Shown piece by piece: positions 1-6,478 of a stretch of DNA of 8,821 nt (position 1 is the stretch's first letter; each line of letters opens with the position of its first letter). Below the pieces are notes generated by a model. It had not been told where the DNA came from, made no database searches, and saw only the letters and a list, made by a program, of their open reading frames with translations. This DNA is from an uncultured Selenomonadales bacterium (GTDB lineage: Bacteria; Bacillota; Negativicutes; Selenomonadales; Selenomonadaceae): positions 1 to 8,821 of the forward strand of contig CAMVIO010000067.1 in NCBI GenBank assembly GCA_947167555.1, given 5' to 3'. The position numbers were made by a program, and so were the translations under genes.

Positions 1-1
1 G

Positions 2-55
2 ATTGAGGCAAAGGCCGTGGAGGTCGCAAGAAAGTATATAGAGGAGAATGGTTGA
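2..55 (+). CDS. C-terminal end of an upstream gene, probably gdpP-like DHH phosphoesterase (partial)
   Basis: The frame starting at base 2 is open to the TGA at 53-55 and encodes IEAKAVEVARKYIEENG, a charged helical tail. The gene begins outside the window. Its stop lies 1 nt before the preferred rplI start (TGATATG), so the two are almost certainly co-transcribed and probably translationally coupled. In many Firmicutes the gene directly upstream of rplI is gdpP (yybT), a membrane-bound DHH/DHHA1 c-di-AMP phosphodiesterase. The identity is inferred only from that gene order, because 17 residues carry no diagnostic motif. That a coding region ends here is much more certain than which gene it is. 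Confidence 0.5.
   Translation: MEAKAVEVARKYIEENG
41..46 (+). promoter_or_regulatory. Ribosome binding site that decides the rplI start
   Basis: GAGGAG lies 10 nt before the ATG at 57 but only 1 nt before the in-frame ATG at 48. The short spacing makes 48 unusable, so the ATG at 57 is preferred. It also gives the canonical L9 N-terminus MKVIL. The site lies inside the last codons of the upstream gene. Confidence 0.7.
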
Positions 56-56
56 T

Positions 57-503
57 ATGAAAGTCATATTGCAGCAGGATGTAAAAGGCACGGGTAAGAA
101 GGGCGAGGTTATCGAGGTTTCGGAGGGGTACGGGCGTAATTTCCTGCTTCCGAAGAAGCTGGCTGTGCTTGCCAACGCGCAGAACGTGAACCTCGCGAAG
201 CAGAAGGCCGACTCTCAGGCCCACAGGAAGGCGCAGGAGGCCGACGAGGCGAAGCTCCTGGCGTCGCAGCTGGCGAAGGCGGAGGTCACGGTTTCCGTCA
301 AGGTCGGCGAGGGCGGCAAGCTGTTCGGCTCGGTCTCGGGCAAGGATGTTTCCGAGGCGCTGAAGAAGGAGCACGGCGTCGAGATCGACAAGCGCAAGAT
401 CTCGATTTCACAGGAGGTTTCCGGCATCGGGGATTACGAGGCCGTCATCAAGCTGCACCCGGAAGCGACGGCGAAGGTTTTGGTACATGTAACGGAAGGC
501 TGA
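57..503 (+). CDS. rplI: 50S ribosomal protein L9
   Basis: The product is L9, which binds 23S rRNA at the base of the L1 stalk in the large ribosomal subunit and helps keep the reading frame. The start at 57 gives 148 aa, the usual length for the family. The N-terminal domain (residues 1-50) has the L9 signature: MKVIL, then KGTGKKGEVIEVSEGYGRNFLLPKKLA. This is followed by the long connecting helix rich in Lys, Ala and Glu (about 45-75) and the C-terminal domain with KLFGSVSGKDV. An in-frame ATG at 48 would add three residues (MVD) but has no usable ribosome binding site. The gene follows the upstream stop by 1 nt and is followed after 7 nt by the protease gene, so it is an internal operon member. 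No promoter for it is visible in the window. Confidence 0.97.
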   Translation: MKVILQQDVKGTGKKGEVIEVSEGYGRNFLLPKKLAVLANAQNVNLAKQKADSQAHRKAQEADEAKLLASQLAKAEVTVSVKVGEGGKLFGSVSGKDVSEALKKEHGVEIDKRKISISQEVSGIGDYEAVIKLHPEATAKVLVHVTEG

Positions 504-510
504 TAGGTTG

Positions 511-2469
511 ATGCGTAACCTGTTCAATTTTTTCCGCCGAAAAGAAGAGCCGGAGGAGAGAAACGGCTATATGGCGGAGCCGGAGCACCCCCTCGATCGC
601 GAGATCGACGCGCTCTACGGGATGCTGGCGGATATCCTCGGCTCGGACAAGCTCGTCATCAAGGCGGGCAAGATGGACGCCATGCGTTTTATGCGTTCCC
701 CGTTACGCGGGGAACGCGTTCTTGCGTTGGAACGAATTATTCTCGAAAACCCGACAATTGAAAGCATTCCTTCCGATGCGGAGATCCCGAAGCTTTTGAC
801 CGAGCTTTCGGAACGCATCGCCGATCTGATGGCGCGGCGTTCGCTGGAGGACAAGATCGAGAAAAAGATTGCCGAGAAACTGGAAGAGAACCACCAGGAC
901 TATGTCAAGGATATCCGCATGCAGGTGCTTGACGAGGAAAACCCGCAGAAGGAATCGCCGCAGGCGAAGGCGCGGCGGGAAAACCTTGAGAAGCTGGACA
1001 AGGTAAGTCTGACGCAGTCGGTGATGGAGCTTTTGCGTCCGAAGAATCTGAGCGAGATTGTCGGACAGCCCCGCGCGGTTCGTTCGCTGCTGGCAAAGCT
1101 TTCGTCGCCGTATCCCCAGCATCTTCTTTTGTACGGGCCTCCCGGCATCGGCAAGACGACGGCGGCCCGGCTCGTGCTGGAACAGGCGAAACGCGTCGAG
1201 GCGTCGCCCTTCGCGGAAGACGCTCCCTTTGTCGAGACGGACGGCACGACGCTGCGCTGGGACCCGAGGGATATGACGAATCCCCTGATCGGCTCGGTTC
1301 ACGACCCGATCTATCAGGGCGCGCGGCGCGACCTTGCCGACAGCGGCGTGCCGGAGCCGAAGCCCGGTCTCGTCACCGACGCCCACGGCGGCGTCCTTTT
1401 CATCGACGAGATCGGCGAGATGGACGTGATGCTCCAGAATAAACTGTTGAAGGTGCTGGAGGACAAGCGCGCCTTTTTCGAGTCCACTTATTATGACCCC
1501 GCCGATCCCAAGGTGCCGCCGTATATCAAGAAGTTGTTCGACGAGGGCGCTCCGGCGGATTTCGTGTTGATCGGCGCGACGACGCGGGAGGCCCGGGATA
1601 TCAGCCCGGCGCTTCGTTCCCGCTGCGCGGAGATATATTTCGAGCCGCTGACGCCCGCCCATATCGTCCGCATCGTCGAGACCGCAGCGAAAAAACTCGA
1701 CGCGGCGCTGGCGGACGGCGTCGCATCGCTGATCAGCGATTATACCGTCGAGGGGCGGAAAGCCATCAATATCCTCGCCGACGCCTACAGCTTCGCGCTG
1801 GAGCGCTCCGAGGAGGGCGCGCCCGTTGTGATCGGCAAGGAGGATATTTACGAGGTGGCGCAGGTCAGCCGCCTTTACCAGTATGTCAAGGACCGCTCGT
1901 CGGAAAAGCCGGAAATCGGGCATGTTTTCGGGCTCGGCGTCTCGGGCTATCTCGGCTCCGTGATCGAGATCGAGGCCGTGGCTTTTCCCGCGCATGAAAA
2001 AGGGAAGGGCGTCGTCCGGTTCAACGAGACGGCGGGCAGCATGGCGAAGGATTCCGTGTTCAACGCGGCTTCTGTCGTGCGGCGCATGACGGGACTGGAG
2101 CTTTCCGATTTTGACCTGCATATCAACGTGATCGGCGGCGGCAATATCGACGGCCCTTCGGCGGGTACGGCGATCCTTGCGGCGATTACCAGCGCCCTGA
2201 CGAAAAGGCCGCTGCGGCAGGACGTCGCGGTCACCGGCGAGATCTCGCTCTATGGGAACGTGCGGCCTGTGGGCGGCGTGTTTGAGAAGGCTTACGGTGC
2301 GAAACAGGCGGGCATGAAGACTCTCGTGATTCCCGCGGAAAACAAGAAGGATATCCCGGAATCCCATTTGGGGCTCTCGGTGCATCCGGTGGAGACGGCG
2401 GAGGAAGCTTTCCGACTGCTCTTCGCGGACGGATGGAAGGAAGGAGGGGAAGACGATGGCAATGATTGA
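511..2469 (+). CDS. lonC: Lon-family ATP-dependent protease, LonC/LonB type
   Basis: This is a cytoplasmic AAA+ serine protease that unfolds and degrades protein substrates using ATP. The ATG at 511 gives 652 aa; a TTG at 508 would add one residue, and GGAAGG at 494-499 serves either. Numbered from 511, a charged, coiled-coil-prone N-terminal part (about 1-175) replaces the large LonA substrate-binding domain. The AAA+ module follows, with Walker A GPPGIGKT at 209-216, Walker B VLFIDEIGEMD with D299/E300, and GATTREARDISPALRSRC further on. The C-terminal Lon peptidase domain starts near 465 and carries the Ser-Lys dyad: Ser550 in GPSAGTA and Lys593 in GGVFEKAYGA, 43 residues apart as in E. 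coli Lon. No membrane segment is seen. The layout matches the LonC family, described from spore-forming Firmicutes, but here it sits between rplI and dnaB. The gene overlaps dnaB by 14 nt. LonB is the main alternative subfamily. Confidence 0.9.
   Translation: MRNLFNFFRRKEEPEERNGYMAEPEHPLDREIDALYGMLADILGSDKLVIKAGKMDAMRFMRSPLRGERVLALERIILENPTIESIPSDAEIPKLLTELSERIADLMARRSLEDKIEKKIAEKLEENHQDYVKDIRMQVLDEENPQKESPQAKARRENLEKLDKVSLTQSVMELLRPKNLSEIVGQPRAVRSLLAKLSSPYPQHLLLYGPPGIGKTTAARLVLEQAKRVEASPFAEDAPFVETDGTTLRWDPRDMTNPLIGSVHDPIYQGARRDLADSGVPEPKPGLVTDAHGGVLFIDEIGEMDVMLQNKLLKVLEDKRAFFESTYYDPADPKVPPYIKKLFDEGAPADFVLIGATTREARDISPALRSRCAEIYFEPLTPAHIVRIVETAAKKLDAALADGVASLISDYTVEGRKAINILADAYSFALERSEEGAPVVIGKEDIYEVAQVSRLYQYVKDRSSEKPEIGHVFGLGVSGYLGSVIEIEAVAFPAHEKGKGVVRFNETAGSMAKDSVFNAASVVRRMTGLELSDFDLHINVIGGGNIDGPSAGTAILAAITSALTKRPLRQDVAVTGEISLYGNVRPVGGVFEKAYGAKQAGMKTLVIPAENKKDIPESHLGLSVHPVETAEEAFRLLFADGWKEGGEDDGND
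693..717. repeat. Perfect 10-bp inverted repeat inside lonC
   Basis: GCGTTCCCCG at 693-702 and CGGGGAACGC at 708-717 are perfect reverse complements around a 5-nt loop. They lie in the coding region for SPLRGER near residues 62-69 of the protease. No T-tract follows, so this is not a terminator. It may be a chance result of the codons used, and no function can be assigned. Confidence 0.6.
2441..2447 (+). promoter_or_regulatory. Ribosome binding site of dnaB inside the lonC 3' end
   Basis: AAGGAGG is a near-perfect anti-16S match 8 nt before the ATG at 2456. It supports that start over the second in-frame ATG at 2462. Its position within lonC, with dnaB overlapping the lonC stop, suggests coupled translation. 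Confidence 0.75.
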
Positions 2470-3793
2470 GCGGATCCCGCCGCAAAACATCGAGGCGGAA
2501 CAGGCTGTGCTGGGTGCCATGCTGCTGGAGAAATCGGCCATCGTCGCGGCGACAGAGCTGCTTTGCGCCGATGATTTTTACCGCGAGGCGCATCGGCTCG
2601 TCTTTGAAGCGATCGTCGAACTCTCCAGGCGCGACGAGGCCGCCGACCTCGTCACCGTGACCGAGCAGCTCAAAAAAACGGACAAGCTGGAAAAGGCGGG
2701 CGGCATCGCATTCGTCACCTCGCTGGCGAATGTCGTGCCGACGGCGGCGAATATCAAGTACCACGCGCGCATCGTGCTGGAAAAGGCCCAGCTTCGGAAC
2801 CTGATCAACACGACCACCGAGATCGCGGGCGAAGCCTACGAGGACGTCGAGGAAATCGGCGACCTGATGGAGAAGGCGGAAAAGGAAATCCTGAAGGTGA
2901 CCGGACGCGGCACGTCCTTCGATTTCACGCCGATCGGAAAGCTCGTCATCGACGTATTTGAAAAAGTCGAGAAGCGCTCGCAGGAGAAAAACGCGCTGAC
3001 CGGACTCGCCTCCGGCTTCCGCGACCTCGACCGCCTGACTTCGGGCTTCCAGGCCTCGGATCTGATTCTTGTGGCGGCGCGGCCGTCGATGGGCAAGACG
3101 GCGTTCACGCTGAACATCGCCACCTATGTCGCGGTGAAGCTGAAGCAGCCCGTGGCTTTCTTCTCGCTGGAAATGTCCAACGTGCAGCTCGTCCAGCGTA
3201 TGCTCTGCGCCGAGGGCGGCATCGACTCGCAGGCGCTTCGGGCGGGAGAATTGACGGACGACGATTGGAAGCGTCTCATCATCGCGTCCGACCGTTTGAC
3301 GAAGGCGCCGATCTATATCGACGACACGCCGGGCATTACCGTCGCGGAGCTTCGGGCAAAGGCGCGCCGTATCAAATCGGATCATGGGCTCTCCCTCGTG
3401 GTCATCGACTATCTGCAGTTGATGCAGGGCCGGTCGAGCAAGAACGGCGACAACCGGCAGCAGGAGATTTCCGAGATTTCCCGTTCGCTGAAAGCGCTGG
3501 CCCGCGAGCTCGGCGTCCCCGTCATCGCGCTCTCGCAGCTTTCACGAAGCGTCGAGTCGCGGACCATCAAGCGCCCGATGCTTTCGGACCTGCGCGAGTC
3601 CGGCTCGCTGGAGCAGGACGCGGACATCGTGATGTTCCTGTACCGGGACGAATATTATAATGAAGACAGCGAAAGAAAGGACCAAGCGGACGTCATCATC
3701 GCCAAGCACCGAAACGGCCCCATCGACACGATCACGTTGTTCTTCGAGAAGCGCTTCACGAAATTCACAAGCCTGGAACGGGTAGCGGAATAA
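2456..3793 (+). CDS. dnaB: Replicative DNA helicase DnaB
   Basis: This is the hexameric 5'-3' helicase that unwinds DNA at the replication fork and recruits primase (called DnaC in Bacillus). The 445-aa length is normal for the family. The N-terminal domain (about 5-110) begins PPQNIEAEQAVLGAMLL, a typical DnaB start. The RecA-like motor follows from about 180, opening LASGFRDLDRLTSGFQ, with Walker A ARPSMGKT at 208-215 and Walker B LVVIDYLQLM containing D318. The late motifs LSQLSRSVE and SDLRESGSLEQDADIVMFLYRDEYY are intact. There is no intein in the usual Walker A or C-terminal insertion sites. The gene overlaps lonC by 14 nt and is the last gene of the operon. The operon's terminator stands 174 nt after the stop because a palindromic element lies between them. 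Confidence 0.97.
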   Translation: MAMIERIPPQNIEAEQAVLGAMLLEKSAIVAATELLCADDFYREAHRLVFEAIVELSRRDEAADLVTVTEQLKKTDKLEKAGGIAFVTSLANVVPTAANIKYHARIVLEKAQLRNLINTTTEIAGEAYEDVEEIGDLMEKAEKEILKVTGRGTSFDFTPIGKLVIDVFEKVEKRSQEKNALTGLASGFRDLDRLTSGFQASDLILVAARPSMGKTAFTLNIATYVAVKLKQPVAFFSLEMSNVQLVQRMLCAEGGIDSQALRAGELTDDDWKRLIIASDRLTKAPIYIDDTPGITVAELRAKARRIKSDHGLSLVVIDYLQLMQGRSSKNGDNRQQEISEISRSLKALARELGVPVIALSQLSRSVESRTIKRPMLSDLRESGSLEQDADIVMFLYRDEYYNEDSERKDQADVIIAKHRNGPIDTITLFFEKRFTKFTSLERVAE

Positions 3794-3803
3794 TACAGGA
3801 TTA

Positions 3804-3821
3804 GGAATCACTGAATAAGTC
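3804..3821 (+). repeat. Left terminal inverted repeat of the palindromic element
   Basis: This 18-bp end matches the right end in reverse complement with two mismatches (positions 5 and 12). It is preceded by TA at 3802-3803. Confidence 0.7.
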
Positions 3822-3944
3822 CCTCCGCGCCTCTGCCGGGCCTTTTTCCGCCTGTCGTTGTCAAAGCCCTCTCGACGTAGCGATGCTACGCCTTCGAGGG
3901 CTTTTCCTAGACAGTCGAAAAAAACCTCTACAGATGCACGAATT

Positions 3945-3962
3945 GACTTAATCAGTGGTTCC
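3945..3962 (-). repeat. Right terminal inverted repeat of the palindromic element
   Basis: This is the reverse-complement partner of the left end, 16 of 18 bases identical. It is followed by TA at 3963-3964. Confidence 0.7.
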
Positions 3963-3967
3963 TATAG

Positions 3968-4005
3968 AAAATCCCGACGAAAATGTTTTTCGTCGGGATT
4001 TTTTT
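3968..4005 (+). terminator. Intrinsic terminator of the rplI-lonC-dnaB operon
   Basis: ATCCCGACGAAAA at 3971-3983 pairs with TTTTCGTCGGGAT at 3987-3999 around a 3-nt loop (TGT). A flanking AAA/TTT extends the stem to about 16 bp, and the right arm runs directly into a T-tract at 3999-4005. It is A-flanked on the left, so it may also work for minus-strand transcription. It lies immediately after the palindromic element. Confidence 0.92.
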
Positions 4006-4056
4006 GCGAAGGAAAGAAGGAAATGTCTGAAAAAGGACGAATATTATATCTATGCG

Positions 4057-4100
4057 GAAAACGCCTCGTCTCTTTCGGGACGTTTTCGAGACTGAGGAGG
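4057..4100 (+). promoter_or_regulatory. Leader of the EF-G paralogue with two competing hairpins
   Basis: Hairpin A pairs GAAAACG (4057-4063) perfectly with CGTTTTC (4081-4087) and has a short inner stem (4069-4072 with 4077-4080). Hairpin B pairs CCTCGTCTC (4064-4072) with GAGACTGAGG (4088-4097), nine base pairs with one bulged T. B covers the first bases of the Shine-Dalgarno AGGAGG (4095-4100), whereas A leaves it free. With no linker bases, A and B are unlikely to form together as a pseudoknot, so they look mutually exclusive. A regulatory role is inferred. No convincing promoter was found between the upstream terminator and this leader; the AT-rich TATTAT at 4042-4047 lacks a -35 partner. 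Confidence 0.4.
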
Positions 4101-4107
4101 GATCGGA

Positions 4108-6183
4108 ATGCAGGAATATCAAAGCGCGGATCTGAGAAATATCGCCGTTATCGGCCATGGGCGGACGGGAAAGACGAGCCTTTTGGACGCCGCGCTTTTC
4201 AACGCGGGCGGCGCGCGCCGCTTCGGCAAAGTGGACGACGGGACTTCGGCGCTCGACTATGAGCCGGAGGAAAGCAAGCGGAAGCTCTCCATTTCCAGTG
4301 CGCTGGCCGCTGTCGAGTGGCGCGGCTGCAAGCTGAATTTCATCGACACGCCGGGCTATCCCGATTTCGTCGGAGAGATGATTTCGGCGCTTGGCGCGTC
4401 GGATTCGGCGCTGATTGTCGTTTCCGCTCCCAGCGGCATGGAGACCGGAACGGAAAAGGCGTGGCTGACTGTCGAGGATCTGGGACTGCCCCGCGCGATT
4501 TTCGTCAACAAGATGGACCGCGAGCACGCGGACTTCGACCGGGCGGTGGACGAGCTTCGCGCGCGCTTCGGGTCGGGCATCGTCCCGGTCCAGCTCCCGA
4601 TCGGTAAGGAAGATACCTTCCAGGGCGTCGCCGACCTTTTGACATTGCATATGAAGATCGTCACCCACGAGGACGAGGAGCTCGTCGCCGACATCCCTGA
4701 GTTCATGCAGGAAGCCGTCGAGGAAGCGCGCCAGCAGCTCATTGAGGCGCTGTCGGATTTCGACGACAAGCTGATGGAAAAATTCCTCGAGGGCGAGGAA
4801 ATCCCGGAGGATGAGATTCGCGAGGCGCTGGCGGCGGGCGTGAAGGCCGCGAAGGTTTTCCCGGTGTTCTGCGGCTCGGCGACCCAGAATATCGGCGTGA
4901 AAAAACTGCTGAAAGGCCTAGGCGCGCTGATGCCGTCGCCGGAGGATCGGACGTTTATCGCCACCGACCCGAAGACGGAGGATCCGGTGGAGCGCGGTAC
5001 GGACGGTCCGTTCGCGGCGCAGGTCTTCAAGACGATCGTGGACCCGTTCGTCGGGCGGCTGACGTTCCTGCGCGTCGTTTCCGGCGACATGAAGGGCGAC
5101 GCCACTTATTACAATGTGAATCGCGAAGCGGATGAGCGCATGTCCGGCATCTTCACGATGCAGGGCAAGCAGCAGATCCCGATGACGAAGGCTCATGCCG
5201 GGGATATCGTCGTTGTGGCGAAGCTGACTGTCACGAAGACCGGCGATACGCTGACAGACAAGTCGGCGCCGATCCTGTTCGAGCCGCCTGCGTATCCGGG
5301 TTCGATGATGGTATTCGCAGCCTATCCGGTCAAGAAAGGCGAGGAAGACAAAGTATTCTCAGCTATCGGCAAGGAAAGCGACCAGGATCCGACCATCCAG
5401 CTCGTCAAGAACAAGGAAACGAAAGAAACGCTGGTGCGCGGCATCGGCGAGGTGCAGCTGGAGATCCTGAAGGAACGCATCCAGCGCAAATACGGCGCCG
5501 AGGTCGATTTCCGCGAGCCGAAGGTGGCGCTGCGCGAGACGATCCGCAAGAGCGTCAAGGTCGAAGGTAAGCACAAGAAACAGAGCGGCGGCCACGGCCA
5601 GTACGGCCATGTCTGGCTGGAGATCAGCCCGCAGCCGGCCGGCGAAGGCAACGCGTTCACCGAGACGATTTTCGGCGGCAGCGTGCCGCGCCAGTACATC
5701 CCGGCAGTCGAGAAAGGCACCGAGGAAACATTGGCGGCTGGCATTCTCGCCGGATTCCCGGTGGTCGACGTGAAGGTCAACCTCTATGACGGCTCCTATC
5801 ATACGGTAGACTCGTCGGAAGCGGCGTTCAAGACGGCGACGGCCATCGCGCTGAAGAAGGGCGTCATGGACGCGAGCCCGGCGCTTCTCGAGCCGATCTT
5901 CAACATGACGATCACCGCACCTGAGTATTTCATGGGCGACGTGATGGGCCAGCTCAACACGAAGCGCGCGAAAATCCTCGGCATGGAGTCGAAGGGCCGC
6001 GACATGAGCGAGATCAAGGCGCAGATTCCGGCGCTGGAGCTTTACAAGTACGCGACGGAGCTTCGCTCCCAGACGAAGGGCCGCGGCGATTTCTCGGTGG
6101 AGTTCTCCCATTATGAGGAAATGCCCCAGCGGATCGCAGAGGAGATCATCGCGAAGTACCAGGCGGAAAAGGAAAAGAAATAA
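4108..6183 (+). CDS. fusA2: EF-G paralogue, FusA2/EF-G-2-type translational GTPase
   Basis: This 691-aa protein has the full EF-G layout: G domain (about 8-280), domain II (about 300-390), then domains III, IV and V. Domain IV has GGHGQYGHVWLEISP and the tip motif DGSYHTVDSSEAAF with His565, where EF-G contacts the decoding site. The GTPase motifs differ from canonical EF-G. The P-loop is GHGRTGKT (16-23), with Arg19 where EF-G has Asp. The RGITI switch is RKLSI with Ser61 for Thr. G3 is DTPGY with Tyr84 in place of the catalytic His. NKMD (134-137) and GSA (256-258) are normal. These changes match the EF-G-2/FusA2 group (T. thermophilus EF-G-2, M. tuberculosis FusA2), whose role is unclear. 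Start 4108 follows AGGAGG by 7 nt. The gene stands alone between two terminators and is unlikely to be the essential fusA of the rpsL-rpsG-fusA-tuf cluster. Confidence 0.9.
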   Translation: MQEYQSADLRNIAVIGHGRTGKTSLLDAALFNAGGARRFGKVDDGTSALDYEPEESKRKLSISSALAAVEWRGCKLNFIDTPGYPDFVGEMISALGASDSALIVVSAPSGMETGTEKAWLTVEDLGLPRAIFVNKMDREHADFDRAVDELRARFGSGIVPVQLPIGKEDTFQGVADLLTLHMKIVTHEDEELVADIPEFMQEAVEEARQQLIEALSDFDDKLMEKFLEGEEIPEDEIREALAAGVKAAKVFPVFCGSATQNIGVKKLLKGLGALMPSPEDRTFIATDPKTEDPVERGTDGPFAAQVFKTIVDPFVGRLTFLRVVSGDMKGDATYYNVNREADERMSGIFTMQGKQQIPMTKAHAGDIVVVAKLTVTKTGDTLTDKSAPILFEPPAYPGSMMVFAAYPVKKGEEDKVFSAIGKESDQDPTIQLVKNKETKETLVRGIGEVQLEILKERIQRKYGAEVDFREPKVALRETIRKSVKVEGKHKKQSGGHGQYGHVWLEISPQPAGEGNAFTETIFGGSVPRQYIPAVEKGTEETLAAGILAGFPVVDVKVNLYDGSYHTVDSSEAAFKTATAIALKKGVMDASPALLEPIFNMTITAPEYFMGDVMGQLNTKRAKILGMESKGRDMSEIKAQIPALELYKYATELRSQTKGRGDFSVEFSHYEEMPQRIAEEIIAKYQAEKEKK

Positions 6184-6189
6184 GGAAAT

Positions 6190-6251
6190 AAAACGCGCCC
6201 CTGCCAGGGAGGAACCTGTTCAGCGGTTCCTCAGGGCGGGGGCGTTTTTTT
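6190..6251 (+). terminator. Large hairpin terminator after the EF-G paralogue
   Basis: CGCCCCTGCC (6196-6205) pairs along its full length with GGCGGGGGCG (6235-6244), with one T-G wobble. After a small internal loop, GAGGAACC pairs perfectly with GGTTCCTC around an 8-nt loop. Seven Ts follow at 6245-6251. The hairpin starts shortly after the stop at 6181-6183. Confidence 0.92.
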
Positions 6252-6265
6252 CAGGGGGCGATAAT

Positions 6266-6454
6266 ATGGCGGAAGACAAGGATTTCCTGGAGATGTGCCG
6301 AAAATACGCGGAGGCGCGGAGTGAGGGAACTTTGCGGGGAAAAGAACTGAGCGATTTTTACCAGGCGATCATGGAGAAGGGAAAGTCCCTCGATATGACA
6401 CGATACGCGATGGAGGAAGCTATCGAGAAATGCCTGGAGGAACGAATGATATAA
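6266..6454 (+). CDS. Small protein of unknown function, 62 aa
   Basis: I do not recognise this protein. It starts at the ATG at 6266, 7 nt after an AGGGGG ribosome binding site (6253-6258), and ends at TAA 6452-6454. The product is short and highly charged, predicted mostly helical (two or three helices), with two cysteines (11 and 56) and no signal peptide or membrane segment. An upstream in-frame extension would run back through the terminator hairpin and the end of fusA2, so the short form is preferred. Its leader is unusual: the Shine-Dalgarno sequence begins one base after the terminator's T-tract, leaving no room for an ordinary promoter in between. Expression would need read-through or a promoter inside the end of fusA2. 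A terminator-like hairpin follows the stop by about 24 nt. Support comes from the ribosome binding site and the flanking hairpin. Confidence 0.65.
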   Translation: MAEDKDFLEMCRKYAEARSEGTLRGKELSDFYQAIMEKGKSLDMTRYAMEEAIEKCLEERMI

Positions 6455-6478
6455 AGGCAAAAGCTGATTGCAATGATG

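Larger units (their letters stand above)
3804..3962. mobile_element. MITE-like full-length palindromic element
   Basis: This is a 159-bp non-coding element. Its ends GGAATCACTGAATAAGTC (3804-3821) and GACTTAATCAGTGGTTCC (3945-3962) match as inverted repeats at 16 of 18 positions. The complementarity continues inward, imperfectly, over the whole length: the inner arms contain AAAGCCCTC and GAGGGCTTT, and the centre CGTAGC-GAT-GCTACG (3876-3890) is a perfect hairpin tip. The element is flanked on both sides by TA (3802-3803 and 3963-3964), consistent with a TA target duplication as made by IS630/Tc1-mariner-type transposases. It has no room for a transposase, so it would depend on one elsewhere. 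The transposon family is an inference. A REP-like repeat or a structured RNA is the alternative. Confidence 0.7.

Noticed and set aside
693..717. Resemblance of the inverted repeat to the core of type I-E CRISPR repeats
   Set aside because: There is only one copy, it lies inside a conserved coding sequence, and there are no spacers or cas genes in the window.
703..2541. Long minus-strand open frame of 612 codons opposite lonC
   Set aside because: It is a shadow of the GC-rich codon pattern of lonC. The product is Arg/His-rich and matches no family I recognise, while the + strand encodes an intact protease.
2231..3385. Minus-strand open frame of 384 codons opposite lonC and dnaB
   Set aside because: It crosses two real genes, is Arg-rich and has no recognisable domain, so it is an antisense shadow.
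3943..3968. Outward promoter at the right end of the palindromic element (TTGACT and TATAGA)
   Set aside because: The spacer is only 14 bp, and any transcript would meet the strong terminator at 3968-4005 at once.
4023..4262. Possible leader peptide starting at the ATG at 4023 upstream of the EF-G paralogue
   Set aside because: The frame has no stop before the real gene and runs out of frame deep into it, unlike a leader peptide. The nearest purine-rich site is poorly spaced.
3858..4262. Open frame of 134 codons covering the palindromic element and the start of the EF-G paralogue
   Set aside because: It passes through a mobile-looking repeat and a terminator and overlaps a real gene in another frame. 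There is no sign of coding.
6260..6265. GATAAT as a -10 box for the 62-aa gene
   Set aside because: It abuts the start codon, so transcription would begin inside the gene, and the -35 position is a run of G with no match.
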